Part shown: in pieces, positions 43,896 to 63,406 of the stretch | Layout of the letters: the number at the start of each line of letters is the position of its first letter | Position numbering within the stretch: the first letter of the stretch is position 1 | Source: Beroe ovata | Lineage: Eukaryota > Ctenophora > Nuda > Beroida > Beroidae | DNA length: 64,000 nt | NCBI GenBank assembly: GCA_946803715.1 | Contig: CAMPET010000198.1 | Location: 37,848-101,847, forward strand | Direction of reading: 5' to 3' | The notes under the pieces: model-generated | Seen by the model: only the letters and a program-made list of their open reading frames with translations | What the model was told of the DNA's origin: nothing | The model's database searches: none | Position numbers and translations under genes: made by a program

Positions 43896-45609
43896 CTACT
43901 TGTTACAGGTTATCTGATGAACAAGCCAGTGTTTAGTTTGACATGACGTGTTACAGTAACGCATCTCATTACACTTTTTGCATACAGGCATCTTTGCTTT
44001 ACTTGTCCCGCAATTACCTGGAGAGAGTTATCTTGTGGAGAGGAAAAAGTACAAGATGAAACTGAAGTTTTATCTTGTGGAGAGGAAGAGACGCTAGGTG
44101 AAACTAAAGGTGTTTATTGCCATTCAATTAAGAAATGCTACTAAATTATAATAATGCAATAATCGGGCATGGAACAATAGGGTTGTGCAATAATTGTCTA
44201 AGACCTAAGTCCAAGCTGTAATAACAAGTGGTACATACCGCAAGTAAAAACTTTGTCATATTTTCGAGGTTGTTGAGGGACTTTCTCAGGAATAGAATAT
44301 GAATCCAGGTTTAGCATGAATCTGAAAAACCACGCATATCAGGAAGTATCTAAATCATATGGATGGTTAAAGCGCATTCAGGTATATCGGTTATGACTCA
44401 TCTGATGATTAACCTGTCAAAATGGTCGCGGCCCTGATGCATTGAACACTTGGGTCTGATAGCATGCAACCTCTCGTGTGGGTTATACGACAGGAACTTC
44501 TCTATTGCATCGGGTTCAGGATTATAGAGCAAACAGTGGTCAAGCAACTGTGCGATGCTATCACATATCACCGTGTTGTTTACTGTCTGTGATAATGGGG
44601 ATCATTATCTACCTCCTGCCTGGTATATCCGGTGACATTAAATGTGTTACCTCACACTTACACGCGATGTAACTATAAACTAACTGTATACATGTCACTA
44701 TATATGGTTCTATCTGGTAATCTAGCTGCAAGACGAAGCACTGTACCGTCGTAATCAGGATCACTTCGTGACCTAACAAGTTGAGCAGCTCTGTAGCAAG
44801 CTCAGAACTACCGAGAATAAGGTAGGACAAGCAGTAGAGAACTTTTTCCAGCAGCAGAAGTGTTTGGTCTTTGGGTGCGCCTGTGCTCAGATCCTCCCTG
44901 TGAACAGTAAGAACGCTTTAGTTTCACAGCTAACACCGGGTACCAGGAAAGAGATCCCATATCTCTACTGACCTGTCAGGTGAGAATTTTATGAGGTAAC
45001 CCATTCGCTTCGTGAAAAGTGCGCATAACTTGGGGAGAATTTTGAAGCCCCATATCCGGTGTCTGTATATCTCTATCTTAGCCATCTCCGCCAGGATGGT
45101 AAGGGATCCCACTCTGAGGCTGCCAAGCGGGGGTATGCCCCCAAGTGGCTCCTTCACAAACTCCTTCCCTTCTTCCTCGTTCTGCTCCAGGTAGATTAAA
45201 CGGTCTGTGAAAATGTAATGACATCAAATTAGATGGAAACAATTAGCATGGAATTGCCCATGGCATGTTATTAGGCTGTTCCTTGCGTAATATACTCGTA
45301 GCTACTATCGGCTGACAGAAATTACCCGATAAAGGTGATTTGGAAACGACAACAAAGCAGAGAACTTCCACTCCACCTGCCGCGAGGAACATCTTTGTGT
45401 TTTGATATGCCTGCAGAAATTTCATGATGTACGTTGTGTTTAATTTGGTTAATGAATCTTACTTAACATCACTATCAAACCTGTGTGCTTTGAATACTTT
45501 GAAGAATTTCCCAACGCTTGAAGACGTCGACTTCATCGTCACAGAGAAGGTCAAGTTCTGTTTTGAAGGTGATGAAATCTTTCGGATTGAGTGAATAGTC
45601 GACGTCCAT
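43896..45609 (-). CDS. Unidentified alpha-helical protein with C-terminal MYND-like zinc finger
   Basis: Seven exons in consistent phase: 45481-45609, 45326-45410, 44973-45204, 44651-44897, 44414-44586, 44239-44321, 43896-43996, encoding 349 residues. It starts MDVDYSLNPKDFITFKTELD. Most of the chain is amphipathic helix with armadillo-like character (AYQNTKMFLAAGGVEVLCFV; GSLRVGSLTILAEMAKIEIY; LLEKVLYCLSYLILGSSELA). The last exon encodes CKKCNEMRYCNTSCQTKHW followed by H...C, the second half of a MYND finger; the first zinc-binding pair is not obvious (a single Cys lies just before). MYND fingers bind proline-rich peptides or act in co-chaperone complexes. I do not recognise the orthologue. 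It lies head-to-tail 450 bp downstream of adenosine deaminase. Confidence 0.72.
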
Positions 45610-46059
45610 ATTGATACCCTAAAATCTTAATATTCCATGAAATGCTCACAGTAGTAATCATTAACTATCCGCATCGGAGTAGACCTTGAATAACAAAAAA
45701 CAACTTAAATATTATTGATTTGAATAGAATAACACTCAAGCCGAATCGGACAAAATAATAGATTATTATGAAATAGATTAATATGAAATGAGAAAATGTC
45801 AAATCAGATTACATAATTACATCGATATCCGTACAAACGTCAAAAGCATTATACAAAAGTGTTCATTATAATAAGTCGTATGTTTGATAGTCAACACAAA
45901 TTAAAATACAAAAACGAATCAAATGGTTCACAATGCTACCTACCTATTCAACCTATACCGATCCAGTATCCACACATATGTTTACCAAAATTAATTGTCT
46001 GTGATAACATTCACAATTAACGTATATTCAACAGAATGTGCTGGAAAGGATAAGTCCCA
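45610..46059. promoter_or_regulatory. ADA / MYND-gene spacer
   Basis: About 450 bp of AT-rich DNA after the ADA stop codon and before the MYND gene's start codon, both on the minus strand. It should hold the ADA 3' end and the MYND gene promoter. No motif stands out. Confidence 0.5.
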
Positions 46060-47753
46060 CTAGTCTTGCTCTGCTCCAAATTCGGCAACAATTTTATCAT
46101 AGTAAGTCAAGATCTTCTCAATGTACTCCTGAAAACAATAGACAAGCGGTGAAATTTCGAAGCATAGGACTTCAAGACTAAGATGTTTTATGCTTTTTGA
46201 CAAAAAGTTTCTGTAGGTACCATTTTAGATGCATAAGTTCCTGGCATAAAGCTCCACTTGAATCCAGCTCTGATAATTTTTCTTAGTTCACGTGTGTCAA
46301 GATCTAGTAAGTCAGCTGCTAGACGTATTTCGTCACAAATAGTTGTTTGTGAAACCATCCTGAAAAAAATGCAAATATTCAAATCTATGGGTGGACAATT
46401 TTCTCCCATTCAAGTAGTAACTTTCAGTCAACTGTTCTTTATCCATGCAGCCAAATCGATTTTATCTTACAAAACCTGTTATCAGTGTTGAGGCAAACAG
46501 GGATTTTCTCTTTCAATAGTTTCTTCAAGGGATGCAAATGAGGCTTTTCTCTGTAGACTGGATCAGTTTGGAAGTTGCTTGTTAAGCAAACCTTAGACAG
46601 TGTTGTTTCTTAAGAATTCAAACAGCAATTAAGATAAAAGCGGTTTGAAGTGATCAATCTAGTATACCTAACATATGTACCATGATACATGGCGTCCATC
46701 CATCCAACAGAACCAATTGTGCTTACCTCAATACATATCCTTCTGTTAGCAATAGAACGTATCAGTCCTTCCACATAACTTTTGGTATCATCAATGAGTG
46801 AAGAGGAAGGAATTGCTCCATGGTCAAAGAGCTTAAGTCCATGCCCAATCCTTTCTGCATAGCATGAGGTAACTGCCTGTTTTATTGGTGATGTTGGTTG
46901 ACATCTTTATTGATACAAAATAGGGTATTGAGTGAAAACAATTCACCACCAATCCCATTACCTGGAAAATACTCTCAGGGCCATACGCCTCGCCAGCATG
47001 AATTGTTCTATTCATGTGATTTTCATGGACATAACGAAAGGCTTCAGAATGATGGTCAGCAGGAAACCCATTCTCACATCCAGCAATATCAAATGCCACA
47101 ATGGGGATCTTCAGATTATCACGTAATTGCACTGATGCTTTTGCCAGTTCAAGAGAAGCTTTGCCATACATTGCTTTCTTTTTCAGATGCTGATTTTGGT
47201 CACAAAATTGTTTATAAAAGGGAGAAAGGTTTTCATCAAAATATCTCATACAGCATATTATGATTCCATACTTATACTCAGGCACCAATCCTTCAATGAC
47301 GTCATTCGACTGATTGAAGAGTTCTGTTGCTTTGGCAAGTCCCTTATTAACTGCTATTATGATGTCTTCAACTGAAAGCTTCCCAGGTATTGCATGCAAG
47401 TGTGGTCCAAATCTCATTTCAAAATATCTAACTCCTTCAGAATAGCAATCTTCAGCAAATTCAAATGCTACTCTCTCTAATGATTCCTGATCTCTGGTGA
47501 CCTTTGTCATGTAATCAAATGGTTTCAAATAAGCTTCAAGGCTCTCATAATGATCCTTGAAAACCTTTTCCCTTAACACTTCTTGATCATGTGCAGGCAA
47601 TTCAACATCTTGTTGTTGAGCCAAATCAATCAATGTACTTAACCTCATGGACCCATCAAGATGGCAGTGCAAGTCAGTTTTAGGAATAAGTTTTATCATG
47701 TCATTACAAATTTTCCCATTTGTAGCACTCTTAGGGAGGAATCTTGATGCCAT
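46060..47753 (-). CDS. ADA: Adenosine deaminase, TDNR-type active site
   Basis: Five exons: 46962-47753, 46727-46876, 46476-46591, 46221-46359, 46060-46128, 421 residues. It hydrolyses adenosine (or a related aminopurine) to inosine. Zinc and catalytic landmarks: TDLHCHLDGSMR (HxH), FDIAGCENGFP, HAGEAYGPES (catalytic Glu), ERIGHG (His), NTDNR (zinc Asp). The chain then continues MVSQTTICDEIRLAADLLDL and ends EYIEKILTYYDKIVAEFG. Vertebrate ADA has NTDDP at the last site; NTDNR followed by xS.T is, from memory, the pattern of many bacterial ADAs. I chose ATG 47753, next to an acceptor-like ccccag; an upstream in-frame ATG at 47798 would add 15 residues if no 5' intron exists. The first exon alone is 792 bp, long for this region. 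Confidence 0.88.
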
Positions 47754-49081
47754 ACCTGGGGATTTAATTTGAATAGAGATAAAGATATCATGCTTCATAA
47801 TTTTGATATTCTAATGATGCTAAAATCATCTTGAATTATTCACAATACTTCTTTCTTGCAAGGACCTGAGCCTGGATAAGGTCCTGTGCAACCACTTGAG
47901 ACTAATTATGATTCCTGATGGTCTGTGATGACAGCTTATGGTTCCCTATTTGGTCATTGGATAATTGGTCACTGATGGTCATGAATGGTCCAACTCGAAA
48001 AATAAAATCGATTATCGGTATTCCCAATTCGAGAAGTGGTATCTGTGGCTTGAATTGCAGTCATCGTCATAAGTTTGACTTAAAATCAACGTATTTCGGG
48101 GACCGTGTTGTGTTTCCATTCGCGCGTGCATTCATTAATAATTCGGCTTTGATGAAGGCGCGCAAATCGCACTTTGCTTTGCGCGGCACGGCAATTCCGT
48201 CGATTGAAATTTTTTTATACTTTTGTTGACGAAATTTAATCCGTAATCGGGTGGAATTACAATTGCGCGGCGCGGCGCCGACGGTAGGGGAACCCCCTAC
48301 AATGCCGTCAATTTATGTCAAACTTACTTCGTTTGTGGCGCTTGTCAGATTTCATTGGATCGCGCCGCGCGCGCGAGAAACAGAGGTCAAGTGAAATTGG
48401 AAAATCTTACAATGCAGCGCACTGCTTAAGTGATTGTAGGATTTTCATCCCGCCCGGATAAAATCCAGCCAGCAAGGGTAGGCCGGTAGGGTGAAATCCT
48501 ACAACTAAAGTCAGCTGCGATTGTTGTAAAGTTCAATGATTATTTGTACACTCGGAAGGGGAAAAACAATGGTCTTGGGAAAACAATTGTTTCAAGTTTG
48601 TTTTTCTCCATCAATTTTACATGGCAATATTAACAATAGCAAATTAACACACAATATTGCTGGGGTATTTCCTGCCTTCATGTGTGAATAGAAAACGCCC
48701 GTATTGTGCAGTTTCTTTCCATTATATTATCATTTTTTAACAGTAGAAACTGTCAGGGATGATTCCACACATTCAACTGCATATACCGTTTGATCTCAGG
48801 ACTAGAGGTCAAAAATTGATCGGGATTTTGCACTGCAGTGAGACTGGTTCAACGCAGTGCAAGATAATTGTTGTAGTGCAAAGGATAAATTTTAGTAATG
48901 ATACTCTTAACTTCACTTATTTTTTATCTGAAGTCTTCAAAGTGAATATTTATTATTATTAAATCCATTCAATTCAATTATAATTTGTATTGTGTATTGC
49001 AGAAAGAATATTTGACTTCATATTTATAGCTAGAAGGATTGATGATGCCACCCATCATGTGATTCTTTATTTGGAAACTGA
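47754..49081. promoter_or_regulatory. Divergent intergenic region with CG-rich clusters
   Basis: Between the ADA and GPANK1-like start codons. From about 48118 to 48370 there are CG-rich patches (gcgcggcgcggcgcc and similar), and at 48434-48504 a short terminal-inverted-repeat element. The rest is AT-rich. No exon was recognised. Confidence 0.5.
48434..48504. mobile_element. Short non-autonomous element with TTGTAGGATTT inverted ends (MITE-like)
   Basis: 71 bp: left end ttgtaggattttcatcccgc, right end ggtagggtgaaatcctacaa, an imperfect inverted pair. The interior (ggataaaatcc.gccagcaagggtagg) recurs in reverse orientation in the element at 60423-60518. No coding capacity. Flanking direct duplications are not clear, so the transposition mechanism is unknown. 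Confidence 0.6.
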
Positions 49082-50193
49082 ATGCTGCCATTTCTCCCGG
49101 TAGAATTCATAAAGAAAAAGCATTTAGAGTGTGCTAGTACAGAGGGAGCAGAGGAACAATGTGAAGAGGATGTAAGATTGATACCATCAGATTCAGCATC
49201 ATTTTATTCAAGCATAGTCAGTGATACTTCTTATCCTCCACCGGATTCTTGCCAAAAGAAGGAAAGGAAGGTTCCACCACCTATCATAACTGAGAAACAT
49301 TTCTTCCAGCTTTACACGAGTGTTTGCAATGATAGTATTGATGAAGTAAGAGCATGGTTCAAGGAATATTTGTGTGATGAGAAGGGACATTCAGAGGAAA
49401 TCTATGATAAGCAATTGGACAAGTTGTCTGACAGTCATGGCTGTAACATAGCAATGACAGCAGTTATCAACAAGAGCTATAAATCATTGAAATTTATTTT
49501 GTCATTTTTACCATCAATAGCTTATCTAAATGATAGGTATGGTAACTCATTCAATGACATCATTGAAAAAACTGGGGATTCAATAGTAAGGCATATTGTT
49601 GATTCGCATACTGCTCAACTAAAGTTATCAAAAAGAAAAAAAATTGGATAAGTGTGGTGCAACTAAATCTGCAGAAAAGTTCTGTGAAGTCTGTCAGATT
49701 ACGTATTGTGATATAGGCCATGACTCATCGATTGGCCATTTGATTGCTGAAAACAGAAAGGTCCTTGACATAAACCCTCATTTGGATACTAAAAGTGTAG
49801 GCTATAAGTTGATGGAGAAATGTGGATGGAATGAAAGCATGGGTCTAGGTGAGTTTTTCCTTTTTTGTTCATTGATGCATCTATAAAAGGTAAGATTATC
49901 AAAGTGTATCCATATCTGAATTGATAATTTCCACAGGTCCATCAGGAGAAGGTCGAAAACATCTCATCAAGACTCAGTTGAAGACTGATAGGAGGGGTTT
50001 GGGAGTTCCCGAGAAACACACTCCCAAAGTTACCCATTTCCAACCTAATGATGAGAGTGGTGTGACGGAGAATCTTATCCATAAGAGGAAAGTAAAATTA
50101 AAAACAGAATCAAAGAAGAAAAGGATGAGGGATCATGAAAAAAGTCGTCAATGGGAGATTGATTTGAGGAGGTCTATGAATGAATATGAATAG
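49082..50193 (+). CDS. GPANK1: GPANK1-like G-patch and ankyrin protein
   Basis: Exons 49082-49623, 49676-49848 and 49937-50193 give 323 residues. Residues about 75-170 are two weak ankyrin repeats (ITEKHFFQLYTSVCND; SHGCNIAMTAVINKS). Then comes a C2H2-like finger (FCEVCQITYCDIGHDSSIGH), a G-patch (GYKLMEKCGWNESMGLGPSGEGR) and the typical tail RQWEIDLRRSMNEYE, all as in GPANK1. The human protein has no settled function; G-patches usually activate DEAH helicases. The first exon's frame hits a stop at 49649, just after an A8 run (49636-49643). Either a 52-nt intron (49624-49675, weak donor GTTATC) or a one-base frameshift in the A8 run reconnects the frame. I list the intron model. The next gene, cereblon, starts 235 bp downstream on the same strand. 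Confidence 0.82.
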
Positions 50194-50428
50194 GTTGTCT
50201 GGCAGTTATCTCTGGCAACTATTTGTTTATTCCTGCAATATCGCACAATATCGTACAATAGTACACAATAATTCAGTTCCAAATTATCTGATTTTCTATA
50301 TCCGGCTGAATTCGTATCAATATATTGACGAATTTCTGGGAACATGCACAGTTCATCTCTTGTACCCATCCAATCTAGGATGGTCAATGATTGACGAGAA
50401 GAACACTCAGCAAGATTTTTTGTGAGAC

Positions 50429-59276
<8,848 letters not shown>

Positions 59277-59869
59277 TGATACCTGCAAATAGTACCTTCT
59301 GAGTTTCGATACAGAATTATGCGGTGAGTATTGGGATTACTTATCCTATATTCATGTTACGGAGGGCAACGAGATAAGTGGCAGCGAAACGTTAAAGTAA
59401 TAAAACTTAAGTGTAGAACTTAATAGTAAACATATTTGATAGTGATAGAAAAACTTAAAGTTCAAGTGCTGCTTTTATATGGGGTCAGAAATAGAAGTTC
59501 GAACGTTTGATCATTTGCCGTGCCCGCATGCCGTAATATTCTTTTATCTTATTCATATAATTTAAGTGTATATAATTTTCAGTGTGGTTCAGTATTACAG
59601 TAAATAATAAGTATAAATATTAATATCATTACTCTTACTCAATTTTCTCACCAGTTGTCTAGTGTCCACATTAAAATCTCCGCCTAGCTAATCACTAATG
59701 GCTATTGCTATTACTAGTCTACTATACTAGAACCTCCTGTCTCGAGCCGACCTGCCGACATGAGTCATTGAGTCAACCGCACATTGCAACATGACCCAGC
59801 CCGACTCACGACTGACCTGACATATAAAATTACCCCTGTTTGTCGTGCTTGTGACATGAGAAACGATGT

Positions 59870-59930
59870 GTCAGATGTTATACCTGTTTCTTGCGCGCGC
59901 GCGCAAGAAACAGGTCAGGTAACATCTGAC
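59870..59930. repeat. 61-bp hairpin with a perfect 32-bp palindromic core
   Basis: The core at 59883-59914 is an uninterrupted palindrome (cctgtttcttgcgcgc and its complement). Outside a short asymmetric spacer, gtcagatgtta (59870-59880) pairs exactly with taacatctgac (59920-59930). Confidence 0.95.
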
Positions 59931-59999
59931 AAAGAAACGATAAGACTGGCCATAGCGATGCTATTATAGCTAGACCCTTAATCGGTTCTGATGCAGGTC

Positions 60000-60320
60000 G
60001 CGAAGCGGTTGTCGCGGTCGGGCGATGCCAGACCGCTGATGCGAGCTGTCTGGGTTGTCGGGCGATGCCAGACCGCTGATGCAAGCCGCGAAGCTGTCTG
60101 AGAATAAGTTTGCGCCGCGCGCGCGCGAAACGAAATTCTCGACAGGGCCTATCATCGATCGACAATGTCTGGGATAAGTTTAAGCGCCCGCGCCGCGCGA
60201 AACGAAATTCTCGACAGGGTCTATTGTCGATCGACAACAAAGCGGCTATCTGCCCATGTGGTCTGAAAATAAGTTGGGGCCGCGCGCGCGTGGAAACGAA
60301 ATTCTCCGCGACGCAACTGC
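60000..60320. repeat. CG-rich tandem cassettes
   Basis: Two direct copies of gtcgggcgatgccagaccgc lie at about 60018 and 60058. They are followed by three degenerate copies of a roughly 80-100-bp cassette with a gcgcgcg block, then gaaacgaaattctc and, in the first two, gacaggg(c/t)ctat and tcgatcgacaa (about 60116-60310). Non-coding. Confidence 0.75.
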
Positions 60321-60422
60321 GCAACAGTGTTTATAATTGATCGAGCATGACAATGCGTGCCATTTGGCATGTGCGGCGCGCGGCTCGGGATTGTCATAAT
60401 TATCATTGGCCGCAATAATAAA

Positions 60423-60518
60423 TTGTAGAATTTCACCCTACCCTTGCTGGCGGGATTTTATCCCTGGCAAGGGCGGATTGAAAATCGCGCGCACCGACGG
60501 TAGGGTAAAATCCTACAA
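60423..60518. mobile_element. MITE-like element, reverse copy of the 48434 element
   Basis: 96 bp with inverted ends ttgtagaatttcaccctacc and ggtagggtaaaatcctacaa. On the minus strand the interior matches the 48434-48504 copy (ggataaaatcccgccagcaa). A 25-bp CG-rich insertion distinguishes it. No ORF. Confidence 0.65.
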
Positions 60519-60928
60519 AATAATAAATAGATATTTGCGCATGCACTGCACCTTGCGCAGCCCGGCAGCGTCCCCCCACCCTCGCATGCCTTGTAAAATA
60601 ATAAATATTTATAAGGCTCAGTTCCTGAGACGTGATCGTTTGTGATGATTCAATTATATCATATTTGTATTCTGTATATCATGTTATTTATGATTTATTT
60701 TCTTGTTTTTATTTGTTTATTGTTTATTAGTTTCATATATGTTTGTTTATTTTCCTGTTCTTGATCCAGATCGAAATCCCCAAAGAATCTCTCTTTTTGA
60801 AATATATCTTCCATAAATTATATTTTCCTGCATGACAAAATGTCATTAACAATCTATTCTCGTTTATAACTTCTATTTTAGTTTCCAATCCCTTTTAATA
60901 GGCTATAGGATGTGCATTAAATGAGGAG

Positions 60929-63406
60929 ATGCCTCTGGTAAAAGGTACGAGATCAAAGCTCTATACATCCTCAAGCACTCCAAAGCCATCTTACATCACT
61001 GATGTTGAGAAGTTACAAGATGCCCTTGTGAGGAGTCAGAATGAGGTGTTGCGGATGAGGGAACAAATGGAATTCCTGGCATTTCTAGTGAAACGTGCAT
61101 GGCAAGGAGATAAGGGTGCTATTAATGATGTTGCAAACATTGTGGGTGAGTGGCTGTGGACAGACAAAGTGGTTGTGTGCTTAGCCTGGTGAACATGGTT
61201 GAAATCCTTGCTGTATTGCATGTTAAACAAGAAATGGAAACAATGGGGTTCTTTACAGATCAATCTGTCACAGAAGATGATAGCCTCATCAAATTGGTAG
61301 ATTGTTAACCTGATTTTTTAGCAATGGATGTAGGTATGACACACTGATCATTTGTTGTACTTCAGGTTGTGACGTGGCAACTGCCAATGAAACATTGCTT
61401 CAGTTCAGTGACAAAGATGAATCAGTGAGTACAAGCCTCCATTATTACCTATATGACCATAGTATATGCATGGTATGCACTGAACTTATCTGTAATATAT
61501 CATTTCTCTTTATAGCTGATTATAGAAAAGGCTGTACATGTTAGGATGAGTGTTAAATGAGGAGTCTTATTACAACTCTGCTTCAATATGTGTGTTTCTA
61601 TGACAACCAATGCACTGCATCTGTTTCCCTAAGAGCATTGTATTGAACATTATATGGATGCACTCAATACACATAGAAAGCACACTCTGGCAATGAGATA
61701 ACAGACAAAAGTAATTTGATCAATATACCGTGAGCATTCCCCGATTCACTGCAAGAGCTCTGCTCCTGTTAAATACATCATCTCTACAGTGTGACGGGGA
61801 CAAGTGGGCATCCATGGTTGAGGGTATGCTGGCAGATGAGAGATCAAAGGACAAGGAACAGAGGAGTAATGTCAAGCTAACGGAACGAGAGGTGCTGCTC
61901 GAAGACGAGATTGCCAACCATAAACCGTGAGTCAGGGACATCTGCACAATGCTTCATATCTTGTCAAAATGGAGTGCAGCCATGATTCATCTTACACATT
62001 GAGGAAACTTCACGTGTTTGACGTGAAGGTTACCCTGTCATTACCATGTAATGGGACTAATGAGATATGCATCTGAATACGTCAGAGTATCACGTGTCGA
62101 CATTAAACCTGTGTTTCATTGTGCACATTATGATTGTCACGTCCAGGAGCATTGGTAATTTAGTACTCGAAACAGCAGAGCTCAAATAGACTGAGTCTTT
62201 TGTCTATCTTCTACTGTGCTTATGTTGCAGCATTTCTCTGAATGTGTATATCAATAAGCTTCTAGAGTATTTTCATCGCTCCTAAGCAAACCACTTTCCT
62301 AGAGTATTTTCATCGCTCCTAAACAAACCACTTTCCTAGGGTATTTTCATCGTTCCTAAACAAACCACGTGGGAATTACAACCAGAGGGCGCCTCGACCA
62401 AACACCACTGCTGTGCCATCGAGACCATCACACGCGAAATCGAGTGAGTAGGCGTACTCTTGATTGCTGGGGCGTACCCTATAGTGTGGAACTGACCAGT
62501 TGTCCTCTGACCTGTGGCACCAACAGCGTACACAATGGAAACAATGAAACACAAACTTCGTAACTCTCGAAGAAGTTTCTCTCTGATCATATTCTCAATT
62601 TTTAGGTTCGAATCTGATGTCGAAGCCGCCCACCGCGCCCGTCTCCTCGCCTCGGAATAGCGCCGTCGGACGGCCCAGCTCAGCGCCACATCACAACGCC
62701 CTGGTGGCAGTCCACGGGAGTGAAGTGATGATTCCCCATCGGAGCAAGGTGAGACACGTGATCACTGAGTCACGTGATCAGTGAGTGACCGTGTTACAAA
62801 GAATAGTATCCGAGTTGTGATAACCTTGTTGTTGATGTTTTTTGCACATCCACCTTTTGTCTTGTTCACTACTTGTCTTGTTCACTTACAGAGCTCACTC
62901 TTCTTGTGATGTTTCTGTCTGTAGTGTTGTCTTGCCTCACTCTGTGCACTGTGCAGCATGCCTTTCCTCTAATCCACTTACCTACCAATGCAATACACTT
63001 AATTAGTACAATAATACTAGGTCAGTTTATAACACACGCCCATGTTCTGCTTCTTGCCCCCATTTTTCCCCACTTTTAATCCTCACCACCTATTGCCCCA
63101 CTACAGCACGCCCTATACCTACTATAATAGTTCTATCGCAAAACAGCATAAACACGCCCCCTGAATTACGTAGGGCGATCCCGACTAACTCCAGCACAGC
63201 ATGGTAGGTGCGTACCGCACGCCGAGGCGTGCTCTTGCCCCGTTCTCAAATATAATAACGAGGAGGTGTGGCGGGGTGCGTCACGGTTCGGTGTGCCGAC
63301 GAGCGCCACAGCGTGGTCTGATCGCGGAAATCTCAAGTTCGGCATGGACCTGCTTAAGGAGAAGGATCAACTGATGGTCGCTATTTTGTGCTCCGCTGGA
63401 AAGTAG
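60929..63406 (+). CDS. Unidentified 272-residue protein, coiled coil and basic/proline-rich linker
   Basis: Six exons in consistent phase: 60929-61145, 61366-61424, 61790-61926, 62388-62443, 62606-62748, 63200-63406. The N-terminal 75 residues are basic, then helical/coiled coil (DVEKLQDALVRSQNEVLRMR, EQMEFLAFLVKRAWQGDKGA). A charged helix follows (KLTEREVLLEDEIANHK), then a Pro/Ser/Ala linker (PPTAPVSSPRNSAVGRPSSA) and a compact C terminus (VWRGASRFGVPTSATAWSD; LLKEKDQLMVAILCSAG). There is no signal peptide and no membrane helix. I do not recognise a family. The conserved-looking MREQMEFLAFLVK and MVAILCSAGK ends suggest a real, possibly ciliary or cytoskeletal, adaptor, but that is a guess. 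Exon 4 uses an AG acceptor at 62387, chosen because it alone keeps the frame open through exon 5. Confidence 0.68.

Larger units (their letters stand above)
59277..60928. other. Repeat-rich intergenic region, CRBN / unidentified gene
   Basis: 1.65 kb between two same-strand genes. It contains a 61-bp compound hairpin (59870-59930), CG-rich tandem cassettes (60000-60320) and a MITE-like element (60423-60518). The part from about 60640 to 60928 is AT-rich and should hold the downstream gene's promoter. No exon was recognised. Confidence 0.6.
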
